Below are positions 48,229 to 56,716 of a stretch of DNA of 64,000 bases, piece by piece. Numbering within the stretch: position 1 is the stretch's first letter; the number at the start of each line of letters is the position of its first letter. The notes under the pieces were generated by a model that saw only the letters and a list, made by a program, of their open reading frames with translations, had not been told where the DNA came from and made no database searches. Source of the stretch: Occultella glacieicola (lineage in GTDB: Bacteria > Actinomycetota > Actinomycetes > Actinomycetales > Beutenbergiaceae); assembly GCF_004353825.1 (NCBI RefSeq), contig NZ_SMNA01000005.1, positions 124,001-188,000 of the forward strand, given 5' to 3'. The position numbers and the translations under genes were made by a program.

Positions 48229-48246
48229 GCGCTTCCGCGGAAGCGC
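48229..48246. terminator. Perfect 18-bp palindrome near the SDR promoter
   Basis: GCGCTTCCGCGGAAGCGC is a perfect palindrome upstream of the SDR gene and downstream of the aminotransferase gene. It may end the leftward aminotransferase transcript. Confidence 0.45.
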
Positions 48247-48253
48247 GCCGAGA

Positions 48254-48313
48254 TAGGACCTGACGCGTCGACCTCGTACCCGCCGATGTACGAAGTCAGC
48301 ACGGCAGGTCCTA
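48254..48313. repeat. 60-bp imperfect palindrome
   Basis: Outer arms TAGGACCTG (48254-48262) and CAGGTCCTA (48305-48313) and inner arms TCGTAC (48274-48279) and GTACGA (48288-48293) share one centre at 48283.5. About 20 of 26 possible pairs match. It sits between the SDR and aminotransferase genes and could be a terminator, a binding site or a small palindromic element. Confidence 0.65.
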
Positions 48314-48393
48314 GGTCACCGAACGGGCGAGGGCCAGGAGGGCGGGCGAGGGCCGGGGCGCCACGGGGCGGGCCGAAGGGCGCGGGTTCGGGC

Positions 48394-49584
48394 TCAGCCG
48401 GTGGTGAGCCGGGTCAGGCCGCGCTTGATGCCGCGGACCGCCTGCCCGATCCGCTGCTCGTTCTCGATGAGAGCAAACCGCACGAAGCCCTCCCCGCCCG
48501 GGCCGAAGCCGACGCCGGGCGAGACGGCGACGTCGCACTCGTTGACCAAGTGGGTGGCGAACTGGATGGAGTCCAGGTCCCGGTACGGCTCCGGGATCCG
48601 GGCCCACGCGAACATGGTGCCCTTGGGTTTGAGGATGTCCCAGCCCACGCGGGCCAGGCCGTCGTAGAGGGCGTTGCGGCGTGACTCGTAGATGCCGCTC
48701 AGCTCGGCCGGGTACTCGGTCGCCTCGTTGAGCGTGACCGTGGCCGCGATCTGGATCGGCTGGAACGTGCCGTAGTCGAGGTAGCTCTTCAGCTGGGACA
48801 GCGCCTTGATAACGTCCCGCCGGCCCACCATGAACGCGACCCGCCAGCCGGCCATCGAGTACGACTTCGTCATCGAGTAGAGCTCGACGGCGACCTCGGT
48901 GGCCCCGTCGCACTGCATGATCGACGGCGGCGTCCACCCGTCGAAGCACATGTCCGCGTAGGCGAGGTCGTGCACCAGGGCGACGTCGCGGTCCCGGGCC
49001 CAGTCGACCAGGCGCTGCAGGTCGGCCAGTTCCACGGTGGAGGTGGTCGGGTTGTGCGGGAAGGACAGCACCACCACCCGTGGCTTGGGCCAGCCCAGCT
49101 CCCAGGCCTCCATCACCCGGTCGATGTAGCCGGCGCCGTCGGTGCCGTCGCCGATCGGGACCTGCCGGGTGTCGGCGCCGGCGAAGTAGGGGCCCCAGAT
49201 GTGGATCGGGTAGCTCGGCGTCGGCACGATCGCGGCGTCACCGGGGGCCAGCAGCACCCACATCAGGTGGCTGAAGCCCTCCTTCGCCCCGATCGTGGAG
49301 AGCACCTCGGCGTCCGGATCGAGGGTCACGCCGAACCGCCGCTGGTACAGGTTCGCCACCGCCAGGCGCAGGTTCGGGATGCCGCGGGAGGAGGAGTACC
49401 GGTGGTTGCGGGCATTGTGGGCGGCCTCGGCGAGCTTCTCGACGGCGATCGGCGGGGACGGCAGGTCCGGGTTGCCGAAGCCGAGGTCGATGACGTCCCG
49501 GCCGGCGCGACGGGCCTCCAGCTTGAGTCCGTCGATGATCGTGAACACGTACGGGGGCAGTCCCTCGATGCGGCGGAAGTCCAT
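48394..49584 (-). CDS. Class I/II aminotransferase (AlaC/YfdZ-like)
   Basis: This is a 396-residue PLP enzyme. FRRIEGLPPYVFTIIDGLKL at the start, DLGFGNPDLPSPP, SFPHNPTTSTVELADLQRLV and YSMTKSYSMAGWRVAFMVG (with the PLP lysine) match the glutamate-pyruvate or LL-diaminopimelate-like branch used in alanine synthesis. Exact substrate is not certain. TAACGT (complement of 49591-49596) ends six bases before the ATG, so it is probably leaderless. It is divergent from pncA. Confidence 0.93.
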   Translation of the reverse strand: MDFRRIEGLPPYVFTIIDGLKLEARRAGRDVIDLGFGNPDLPSPPIAVEKLAEAAHNARNHRYSSSRGIPNLRLAVANLYQRRFGVTLDPDAEVLSTIGAKEGFSHLMWVLLAPGDAAIVPTPSYPIHIWGPYFAGADTRQVPIGDGTDGAGYIDRVMEAWELGWPKPRVVVLSFPHNPTTSTVELADLQRLVDWARDRDVALVHDLAYADMCFDGWTPPSIMQCDGATEVAVELYSMTKSYSMAGWRVAFMVGRRDVIKALSQLKSYLDYGTFQPIQIAATVTLNEATEYPAELSGIYESRRNALYDGLARVGWDILKPKGTMFAWARIPEPYRDLDSIQFATHLVNECDVAVSPGVGFGPGGEGFVRFALIENEQRIGQAVRGIKRGLTRLTTG

Positions 49585-49643
49585 GCCGAAACGTTACCGC
49601 CGCGTGCTCCTCAGCGGCCGCGCAGGAGTGGCACAGTGGGGTC

Positions 49644-50225
49644 ATGAGCACCGGCCGAGCACTCCTCGTCGTGGACGTCCAACCCACCTTCTGCGAGGGC
49701 GGCGCCCTCGCGGTCGACGGCGGCAATGCGGTTGCCGAGCGCGTCGCCGAGTTCGCGCGTGGTCGTCGGGGCGACTACGACCTGGTGGTCACCACCCAGG
49801 ACTGGCACATCGACCCGGGCCCGCACTTCTCGGACACCCCCGACTTCGTGGACTCCTGGCCACCGCACGGCGTGGCCGGCACCCCCGAGGCGGAACTGCA
49901 CCCGGCACTGGCGGACCTGGCCCCCGACGCCTCGGTGAAGAAGGGCCAGTACGCGGCCGCCTACTCCGGGTTCGAGGGGGTCGACGCGGACGGGCGCTCC
50001 CTCACCGAGATCCTGACCGCCGCGGACATCGCGGACGTGGACGTCGTCGGCATCGCCGAGTCCCACTGCGTCCGCGAGACCGCCCTGGACGCCCTCGACC
50101 TGCACCTGAACACGCGCGTGCTCACGGACCTGACCGTGCCGGTGAGCGCCCAGCAGGGCGAGGCGGCCCGCGCCGAACTGGCCGCCGCCGGGGTGGTGCT
50201 GGCTCGCTCGGACGAGATCGCGTAG
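49644..50225 (+). CDS. pncA: Nicotinamidase
   Basis: PncA converts nicotinamide to nicotinate for NAD salvage and would activate pyrazinamide. The 193-residue protein has the full triad, Asp11 (VVDVQ), Lys100 (VKKGQY) and Cys142 (ESHCVRETA), and the metal ligands Asp53 and His55 (TQDWH) and His61. CACAGT (49632-49637) ends six bases before the ATG. Confidence 0.95.
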   Translation: MSTGRALLVVDVQPTFCEGGALAVDGGNAVAERVAEFARGRRGDYDLVVTTQDWHIDPGPHFSDTPDFVDSWPPHGVAGTPEAELHPALADLAPDASVKKGQYAAAYSGFEGVDADGRSLTEILTAADIADVDVVGIAESHCVRETALDALDLHLNTRVLTDLTVPVSAQQGEAARAELAAAGVVLARSDEIA

Positions 50226-50250
50226 TCCGCGTCCGGCGGGCGGGGCTCGA

Positions 50251-50266
50251 CCGCTCGCTCGAGCGG
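50251..50266. terminator. Hairpin between convergent pncA and GNAT genes
   Basis: CCGCTC and GAGCGG pair around GCTC in the short gap between convergent genes, so it could terminate either transcript. Confidence 0.4.
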
Positions 50267-50301
50267 AACCGGGCCTGACCGCGCGGCCGCCTCGCACCGA
50301 C

Positions 50302-50709
50302 TCAGTCGCGCAGCACCTGCCACATCCCCAGCATCTCCTTCGCCTCCCAGCCGAGCGAGCGGTAGAGCACCTCGGCCTCCGGCGTCGCGAACAGCCCGAT
50401 GAAACGGTGGCCCGGGGCATGGTCGCGGACCTGCCGCACCAGGGCGTCGACGATGGCCCGGCCGACTCCACGGCGCCGGTGGTCGGGATGAACCGCGACG
50501 TCCTCGATGTAGAAGTAGAAGGCGCCGTCGCCGACCACTCGGCCCATCCCGATGAGACCGTCGTCGTCGTGGACCACGACACCGCAGGTCGAGCCGGCCA
50601 GGGAGGCGGGCATGGACTCCCACCAGAACGCCTCACCCCAGCCGACGGCCTCGGCGAGGACCCGGTGCTCCTGCGTCGTGGGCACCCGGTCCGTGACGGT
50701 GTACGGCAT
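50302..50709 (-). CDS. GNAT-family N-acetyltransferase
   Basis: The 135-residue protein starts at ATG 50709 (GGAGG five bases upstream, preferred to GTG 50715). The acetyl-CoA motif is VHPDHRRRGVGRAIVDALV, with YIEDVAVHPDH and the C-terminal LYRSLGWEAK typical of GNATs. Acceptor substrate unknown. Confidence 0.92.
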   Translation of the reverse strand: MPYTVTDRVPTTQEHRVLAEAVGWGEAFWWESMPASLAGSTCGVVVHDDDGLIGMGRVVGDGAFYFYIEDVAVHPDHRRRGVGRAIVDALVRQVRDHAPGHRFIGLFATPEAEVLYRSLGWEAKEMLGMWQVLRD

Positions 50710-50741
50710 GGTCACCTCCGTGTCGGATGGTCCTTCGCCAC

Positions 50742-51203
50742 CTACGCCTCGCCAGGAAGCCGTGGCGGCTCGTCGAGGTCGGGCACCCGTCCGATCCCCT
50801 GGGCGTCATCGCCGTGTTCCTCGATGAACGCGGTGAAGATCTCCGTGCGCAGCGCGGCCACCCGATCGGCGAGCGCCGCGCGCTCGGCCTTCGTGGTGCC
50901 GGGCGCGGTCAGCAGCTGGGCCGCGTGCTCGCAGTGGGACAGCCGCTTCGACCACGCCTCCGCGCGGCGGGACTCGTCGGCGTCGTCGGCGGAGGCGGCG
51001 AGGTAGGCGACCTGGTCGCGGAGCACCTCGATCGTGGCGAGCACGTCCTGGACGGCCGTGCCCTTGCGCCGGGCAAGCCGGTTCGCCTGGTCCTGGATGC
51101 TCTGCCAGATCTCCGGGTTCGCCTTGATCAGCTCGACCGCCTTCGGCAGGAACGGGCCGATCCACTTGATCGTGTCGACGATCGCCTTGCGGTTCACGGC
51201 CAC
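50742..51203 (-). CDS. Hypothetical helical protein (153 aa)
   Basis: From GTG 51203 the protein is predicted to be almost all helix (AIVDTIKWIGPFLPKAVELI; DVLATIEVLRDQVAYLAASA), with no signal peptide or membrane helix of normal length. It resembles small cytosolic proteins kept next to rsmI in related actinobacteria, but I do not recognise a named family. Confidence 0.75.
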   Translation of the reverse strand: MAVNRKAIVDTIKWIGPFLPKAVELIKANPEIWQSIQDQANRLARRKGTAVQDVLATIEVLRDQVAYLAASADDADESRRAEAWSKRLSHCEHAAQLLTAPGTTKAERAALADRVAALRTEIFTAFIEEHGDDAQGIGRVPDLDEPPRLPGEA

Positions 51204-51263
51204 GGGCGCGCCCCCTTGTCTCCGGGGTGCCTCGCACCCGACTGCGCCCAGGCTACTTGGCCG

Positions 51264-52133
51264 CTAGCGGGCCCGCAGCGCCGCCTCGTACAGTTCCCGC
51301 CGGCTCACCCCGTGCGCGGCGGCCACGGTCGCGGCCGCCTCCTTGAGCCGTTCCCCCGCCTCGATCCGGGCGAGCACCTCGTCCACATGGTCGGCGGGCT
51401 CGGAGGCCGACGGCGTCGCACCGGCGACCACGACGGTGATCTCGCCGCGCACTCCGTCCGCGGCCCACCTGGCCAGGTCGGTCAGCGGTCCGCGGCGCAC
51501 CTGCTCGTAGGTCTTCGTCAGTTCCCGGCAGACGGCGGCGGCCCGGTCGGCGCCGAACGCGTCGGCCATCGCGGCGAGGGTGTCGGCGATCCGGTGCGGT
51601 GACTCGAAGAACACCATCGTGCGTGGCTCGTCGGCCAGGGCGGCGAGGGCGCGGGCCCGCTCACCCGGTCTGCGGGCCACGAACCCCTCGAACGTGAAAC
51701 GGTCGCTCGCCAGCCCGGAGAGGGCGATCGCGGTGAGCACCGCGCTCGGGCCGGGCACGGCGGTGACCCGCACCCCCGCGTCCGCGGCTGCCCGCACCAC
51801 CCGGAAACCCGGGTCGGAGACGCCCGGCATGCCGGCGTCGGAGACCACCAGGACCGTGTCCCCCTCCTGTGCGGCGGCGACGAGCACCTGGGCCCGCTCG
51901 GACTCGTTGTGCTCGTGGTAACTGATCACCTTCGAGGTGAGGGTGACGTCGAGTCGCGCGGCGAGGGCGCGCAGCCGGCGGGTGTCCTCGGCGGCGATCA
52001 GGTCCGCCCGACGGAGCAGTTCCACGAGGCGGGGCGGGGCGTCACCGGTGTCCCCGATCGGGGTGGCGGCGAGCACGATCACACCGGATCCGCCGTCGGG
52101 GTCGGGATCGGTGCCCGCGCGATCGTTTGCCAC
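51264..52133 (-). CDS. rsmI: 16S rRNA (cytidine1402-2'-O)-methyltransferase
   Basis: RsmI methylates the ribose of C1402 in the ribosomal P site. The 289-residue protein shows LAATPIGDTGDAPPRLVELL, LIAAEDTRRLRALA, ISYHEHNESERA, VVSDAGMPGVSDPGFRVV and MVFFESPHRIADTLAAMA, the tetrapyrrole-methylase-type fold. It is divergent from pmt, a widely conserved actinobacterial pair. Confidence 0.96.
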   Translation of the reverse strand: MANDRAGTDPDPDGGSGVIVLAATPIGDTGDAPPRLVELLRRADLIAAEDTRRLRALAARLDVTLTSKVISYHEHNESERAQVLVAAAQEGDTVLVVSDAGMPGVSDPGFRVVRAAADAGVRVTAVPGPSAVLTAIALSGLASDRFTFEGFVARRPGERARALAALADEPRTMVFFESPHRIADTLAAMADAFGADRAAAVCRELTKTYEQVRRGPLTDLARWAADGVRGEITVVVAGATPSASEPADHVDEVLARIEAGERLKEAAATVAAAHGVSRRELYEAALRAR

Positions 52134-52153
52134 GTCTGCCAGTGTGCCCCACT

Positions 52154-52159
52154 TACACT
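52154..52159 (+). promoter_or_regulatory. -10 of pmt
   Basis: TACACT lies seven bases before GTG 52167, which fixes that start rather than GTG 52161. No clear -35 or Shine-Dalgarno is present. Confidence 0.5.
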
Positions 52160-52166
52160 CGTGCGG

Positions 52167-54059
52167 GTGAGCCGGTCAGCAGAGGGGGCGCCCGACGTCG
52201 AGGCCTCCGGCGACGCCGCAGGATCCGGCCCGACGGACTCGCCGGCCCCATCCGGCACGCCCGACGCGACGGGCTCGACGGTCCAGGCCGGCCCGGCCGA
52301 CGCGACGGCCTCGACGGGCCTATCCAGCCCGGCCGGTCCAACCGGACCGGCCGCACCCGCCCAGGGCCGCGACCACTCGACGCAACCTCGCGCGCAGCAC
52401 GCCGCCCCCGCCGTCGGGCGCGTCACCCGGCTCCGCGAGGCGATGCGCGCACCGAAACTGACCTACGCGGGCCGTACCCGCGAGCAGATCGAGCAGAGCC
52501 TGCTGACCCGACTGCACATGGCTTCGATCCCGGGGTCGCAGCTCTGGGCGTGGCTCGGGCCCGCACTCGTGACCGCGTTCGCCGCGGTGCTCCGCCTGGC
52601 CTATCTCGACCGGCCGGCCCGGCTCGTGTTCGACGAGACCTACTACGTCAAGCAGGCCTACTCGCTGCTCGTGCTCGGCTACGAGGGCGACTGGAACGAG
52701 GAGCCCGACGAGAACTTCGCCGCCGGCGACTACTCCGACCTGCAGACCACCGCCGACTACGTGGTGCACCCCGGCGTGGGCAAGTGGATGATCGCCGCCG
52801 GGATCCGGCTGCTCGGCGTGGACAGCCCGTGGGGCTGGCGGATCAGCGCCGCCGTGATCGGCACGATCAGCGTGTTCCTGCTCGCCAGGATCGCCCGGCG
52901 GCTGTTCGGCTCGACCCTGCTCGGCTGCACCGCCGCGCTGTTCCTGGCGATCGACGGCATCCACATCGTGATGTCCAGGATCTCGATCCTGGACATCTTC
53001 CTGTCCTTCTGGGTGCTCGCCGCGTTCGGGGCGCTGCTCCTGGACCGGGAGCGACATCGGCGCCGACTCGCTAGCGCCGCCGCCGCCGAGATCGCCGAAC
53101 GCGGATCGATCCGGGATCCCTGGGGTCCGAGGGTCGGCGTGCGCTGGTGGCTGGTGGTGGCCGGGGTGTGCCTGGGCCTGGCGTGCGGCGTGAAGTGGTC
53201 GGGCATCTACGCCGTGGCCGTGTTCGGGTTGTTCGCCGTCGCGTGGACGATCAGCGCCCGCCGGGCGATCGGGGTACGGCTGTGGGTGGGGGCCGGCGCG
53301 CTGCGTGACGGCGTGCCCGCCTTCGTCGCGATGGTCCCGACGGCGGCGCTCACCTACGTCCTGACCTGGCTGCCGTGGTGGCTGAGCCCGAACTCCTACA
53401 ACCGGCACTGGGCCACCGAGGTGAACGCGGTCGCGGAGGTGCCCGAGCGCACCTGGATGCCGGACTGGCTGAACTCCTGGTGGGAGTACCACCTGAAGAT
53501 GTGGGAGTTCCACAACAACCTGGTCTCCGAGCACACCTACATGTCGAAGCCGTGGGGGTGGCTGCTCCAGTGGCGGCCAACCTCATTCGCGTGGCGCGAC
53601 ATCAAGGCGGACGCCGGTGCCATGGACGTGTGCGGCGCCGAACGGTGCGCTGGCGCCATCCTGGCCGTCGGCAACCCGGTGATCTGGTGGGGCGGGGCAC
53701 TGGCGCTGATCCTCGTGATCTGGGCCGCCGTGCGCCGCCGGGACTGGCGGGCCTGGGCGATCCTGGCCGGCTACCTCGCGATGTACCTGCCCTGGTTCGC
53801 CTACTCGGCCCGCACCATCTTCACGTTCTACACCGTCGCGTTCGTGCCGTTCGTGGCGCTCGCGCTGGCCTACGTGATCGGGGAGCTGATCGGCCCGCGG
53901 GACCTTCCCCTGTCCGAGCGCCGCCCCGGGATCTGGACGGCCGCCGTCATCGTGGTGCTCGCGCTCGCCGTCTCCGCGTTCTACTGGCCGATCTGGAGCA
54001 ACCAGTGGGTGCCGTACACGTTCTGGCGACTGCACATGCTGCTGCCCACCTGGGTCTAG
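52167..54059 (+). CDS. pmt: Protein O-mannosyltransferase (PMT family)
   Basis: This polytopic GT39 enzyme mannosylates secreted proteins from polyprenyl-phosphate-mannose. The 630-residue product has a Pro/Ala/Thr-rich cytoplasmic N-terminus (about 85 residues), then RPARLVFDETYYVKQAYSLL with the catalytic Asp-Glu, VVHPGVGKWMIAAGIRLLG and about ten helices ending WVPYTFWRLHMLLPTWV. It corresponds by position and motifs to M. tuberculosis Rv1002c. Confidence 0.95.
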   Translation: MSRSAEGAPDVEASGDAAGSGPTDSPAPSGTPDATGSTVQAGPADATASTGLSSPAGPTGPAAPAQGRDHSTQPRAQHAAPAVGRVTRLREAMRAPKLTYAGRTREQIEQSLLTRLHMASIPGSQLWAWLGPALVTAFAAVLRLAYLDRPARLVFDETYYVKQAYSLLVLGYEGDWNEEPDENFAAGDYSDLQTTADYVVHPGVGKWMIAAGIRLLGVDSPWGWRISAAVIGTISVFLLARIARRLFGSTLLGCTAALFLAIDGIHIVMSRISILDIFLSFWVLAAFGALLLDRERHRRRLASAAAAEIAERGSIRDPWGPRVGVRWWLVVAGVCLGLACGVKWSGIYAVAVFGLFAVAWTISARRAIGVRLWVGAGALRDGVPAFVAMVPTAALTYVLTWLPWWLSPNSYNRHWATEVNAVAEVPERTWMPDWLNSWWEYHLKMWEFHNNLVSEHTYMSKPWGWLLQWRPTSFAWRDIKADAGAMDVCGAERCAGAILAVGNPVIWWGGALALILVIWAAVRRRDWRAWAILAGYLAMYLPWFAYSARTIFTFYTVAFVPFVALALAYVIGELIGPRDLPLSERRPGIWTAAVIVVLALAVSAFYWPIWSNQWVPYTFWRLHMLLPTWV

Positions 54060-54081
54060 CGACAGTCCGGGAGCGCCCGGT

Positions 54082-54867
54082 TCAGTAGTACTCCGCGGGG
54101 AGCGCGCCGGTCAGCCAGGGCAGTTCGTTGTCGCGGATGAACGCGGACAGGGTCTGATCGCGGGGCAGGACCCGCGGCAGCCAGGCCTCGAGCCGGTCGA
54201 TCAGCATGGCCGCGTCGCCGGGATCCGCCCCGGTGAGGATCCGCTGCCAGGTCTCGGTGAACCCGTCCGGGACGTCCGGCAGGCCGGCGAGCGTCGCGGT
54301 GACGTACTTCTGCCCGCGGAACAGGGTGCGGTTCACTGCGAGCACGCACCGGGCGGCGGCCAGCGCCAGGTGCAGGGCGGCGTGGCGGCGGAGGAACTCG
54401 TCACCGGAGGCGTTGGCCTGGGCGAGGAAATAGCGGCCGTGCAGCCGGGCCTGGGCGAGGTGGGCGTCCACGCGACGGTCCCACTCCTGCTCGGGCAGGA
54501 TCGCGAGCGCGGCGATGGTCTCCTCGATCTCGGGCAGTCGGCTGATCACCACCCGGGCACCGGCGAACGAGGCCCGGGTGGGATCGTCGGCGCGCTCCGC
54601 CGCCACCGCGAGGTACCGCGGGCAGGCGAGCTTCACGTCCACGTAGCCACCCGGGTAGTCCTCGTCGTGGCGCTCGCTCCAGGCCAGCCGGTTCACCTGC
54701 GCCGCCGCCTGCCAGGCGTCGTCGTCGACGACGAGGTAGACGTCGACGTCGCTGCCCGGGCGTTCGGTACCGCGGGCAACGGAGCCGACGAGCACGACGG
54801 CGAGGGTCGCCTCCTGCGTGGCGGCGTCGGCGGCGTAGCGGGCCAGGGCGTCCTCGTGGTGGCGCAC
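54082..54867 (-). CDS. Nucleotidyltransferase-domain protein
   Basis: The 261-residue protein has the polymerase-beta-type motif VGSVARGTERPGSDVDVYLV with the metal-binding Asp40 and Asp42, followed by a helical domain. Such proteins include aminoglycoside adenylyltransferases and minimal nucleotidyltransferases, and the substrate here is unknown. It starts nine bases after the sugar-permease stop, so it is probably the last gene of that operon. Confidence 0.85.
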   Translation of the reverse strand: MRHHEDALARYAADAATQEATLAVVLVGSVARGTERPGSDVDVYLVVDDDAWQAAAQVNRLAWSERHDEDYPGGYVDVKLACPRYLAVAAERADDPTRASFAGARVVISRLPEIEETIAALAILPEQEWDRRVDAHLAQARLHGRYFLAQANASGDEFLRRHAALHLALAAARCVLAVNRTLFRGQKYVTATLAGLPDVPDGFTETWQRILTGADPGDAAMLIDRLEAWLPRVLPRDQTLSAFIRDNELPWLTGALPAEYY

Positions 54868-54876
54868 CGGTGCCGC

Positions 54877-55710
54877 TCAGCCCTTGACCGCGCCGGACGT
54901 CATCCCGGAGACGATCTGCCGGTTGAAGAAGATGTACATCACCAGCGGCGGGATCGTGATCAGGAAGATGTTCATGAACAGCAGGTTCCACTGGCTCATC
55001 GTCTGGCTCTGGAAGTTGTACAGCGTGAGCTGGACCGTGGGGTTGTCGCTGCCCGGCAGGAAGTACAGCGGTCCGGTGAAGTCGTTGAAGACGTTCACGG
55101 CCTGCACCACGATGACCGTGATCACCACGGGCCGCAGCAGCGGCAGCACCACCTGGAAGAAGAGCCGCACCGGTCCCGCCCCGTCGATGATCGCGGCCTC
55201 GTCCAGTTCCCTCGGGATCGTCGAGACGAATGCGCGGAACAGCAGGATGCAGAACGAGAGCCCGAACGTGGCCTCGATGAAGATCATCCCCGGCATGGTC
55301 TTGAACAGCCCGATGGTCTGCAGCACCCAGATCGTCGGCACCACGGCCGGCGGCACGATCAGCCCGGCCAGCACGAGGACGTTCACCAACGGGTTCCAGC
55401 GCGAGGAGCGCCGCTGCAGCACGTAGCCGACCATCGCCGCCATCACCACCATCAGCGTCACCGAGACCACGGTGAGCACGGTGCTGTTCACGAACGCCCG
55501 CACGAGCATGTAGTCGCGGGTCTGCATGACCTGGACGAAGTTCTCCCAGAGCAGCCACTGGCTCGGCAGCGACATGTCCAGCAGGGAGGCCTCCGACGCC
55601 GACTTCGCTGCGGTCAGGAAGATGAACGCGAACGGGATCAGGAACACCACGATCGAGACGAGCACCGCGGCGGCACCGACCAGGTTGCGTTGGAGGGCCC
55701 TGGTCCTCAT
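54877..55710 (-). CDS. Carbohydrate ABC transporter permease (MalG type)
   Basis: The 277-residue permease has six helices and the EAA loop ELDEAAIIDGAGPVRLFFQV, which contacts the ATPase. Its ATG (55710) overlaps the stop of the MalF-type gene by four bases. Confidence 0.95.
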   Translation of the reverse strand: MRTRALQRNLVGAAAVLVSIVVFLIPFAFIFLTAAKSASEASLLDMSLPSQWLLWENFVQVMQTRDYMLVRAFVNSTVLTVVSVTLMVVMAAMVGYVLQRRSSRWNPLVNVLVLAGLIVPPAVVPTIWVLQTIGLFKTMPGMIFIEATFGLSFCILLFRAFVSTIPRELDEAAIIDGAGPVRLFFQVVLPLLRPVVITVIVVQAVNVFNDFTGPLYFLPGSDNPTVQLTLYNFQSQTMSQWNLLFMNIFLITIPPLVMYIFFNRQIVSGMTSGAVKG

Positions 55711-56627
55711 CGCTCCACCTCCCGCCTGTTGAACCAGATCGAGATCGGTACGACGATCGCGGTCACCACCACGAACAGCACCACGTTGCCCGCGGTCGAC
55801 AGTCCGAAGAATCCGGCCTGGTACTGCTTGTAGATCACGGACCCGATCACGTCGCTGGTGAAGCCCGGGCCGCCGCGGGTCATCGCCCAGATCAGGTCGA
55901 ACGCGCGCAGCCCGCCGATCAGCGAGAGCAGCACCACGGTGGTGGTGGCCGGCCGGACCAGCGGCACCGTGATCCGCCAGAACCGGTGCCACGCGTTCGC
56001 GCCGTCCACCCGGGCCGCCTCGTAGTACTCCTGCGGGATGGCGGCGATCCCGGCGATGTAGATCAGGGTCGCGATGCCGACGCCCTTCCAGACGTCCACG
56101 AGGGCGATCGAGAACAGCGCCAGCGACGGGTCGGTCAGCCACCCGGGACCGGTGATCCCGACCAACGCGAGGGCTTCGTTGATCACGCCGTCGAACGGAT
56201 CCATGAGCATCTTGAACGTGATGCCGACGCCGATCGTGGAGACCAGCACTGGGAAGAACACCACCGAGCGCAGGTACCCGCGAGCAGCGAGCTGGGAGGT
56301 GAGGAACACCCCGAGCAGCAGCCCCAGCACCACCTTCGAGGCCGACGTCAGGAACCCGAAGATGAACGTGTTCGTGAACCCGCGCAGCAGCATCGGCTCG
56401 CTGAAGAACTGGACGAAGTTGTCCAGGCCGATGAACTCGGCCTCGAACAGGGTCCACCTGGTCAGGCTGAAGTACAGCGAGGCGAACGTCGGCACCGCGA
56501 ACAGGACCAGGTAGAACACCCCGGCCGGGATGTAGAACCAGGTCGGGTACGAACTCTTGATCGGTCGGCGCTTGCGCGGCTCGACCGCGTCATCCGCGCT
56601 CGGGCGGTTGGCAACCAGGGTCGTCAT
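55707..56627 (-). CDS. Carbohydrate ABC transporter permease (MalF type)
   Basis: The 306-residue permease has six helices, FIGLDNFVQFFSEP in the first loop and the EAA loop EYYEAARVDGANAWHRFWRI. GGAG precedes the ATG. It follows the binding-protein gene across a hairpin. No ATPase gene is in the operon, so it probably uses a shared MsmK/MsiK-type ATPase encoded elsewhere. Confidence 0.95.
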   Translation of the reverse strand: MTTLVANRPSADDAVEPRKRRPIKSSYPTWFYIPAGVFYLVLFAVPTFASLYFSLTRWTLFEAEFIGLDNFVQFFSEPMLLRGFTNTFIFGFLTSASKVVLGLLLGVFLTSQLAARGYLRSVVFFPVLVSTIGVGITFKMLMDPFDGVINEALALVGITGPGWLTDPSLALFSIALVDVWKGVGIATLIYIAGIAAIPQEYYEAARVDGANAWHRFWRITVPLVRPATTTVVLLSLIGGLRAFDLIWAMTRGGPGFTSDVIGSVIYKQYQAGFFGLSTAGNVVLFVVVTAIVVPISIWFNRREVER

Positions 56628-56647
56628 GTGATCTCCAGTGATCTCCG

Positions 56648-56682
56648 GCGGCCGCCTCAGCCGGTGGCGGTGAGGCGGCCGC
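56648..56682 (-). terminator. Hairpin between binding-protein and permease genes
   Basis: A perfect 12-bp stem (GCGGCCGCCTCA/TGAGGCGGCCGC) with an 11-base loop, 35 bases after the binding-protein stop. It is likely to stabilise or partly terminate the mRNA, keeping the binding protein in excess of the permeases. Confidence 0.7.
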
Positions 56683-56716
56683 GCGGGAGGGTTCGGTTAT
56701 CAGGACTCCGTGGCGG

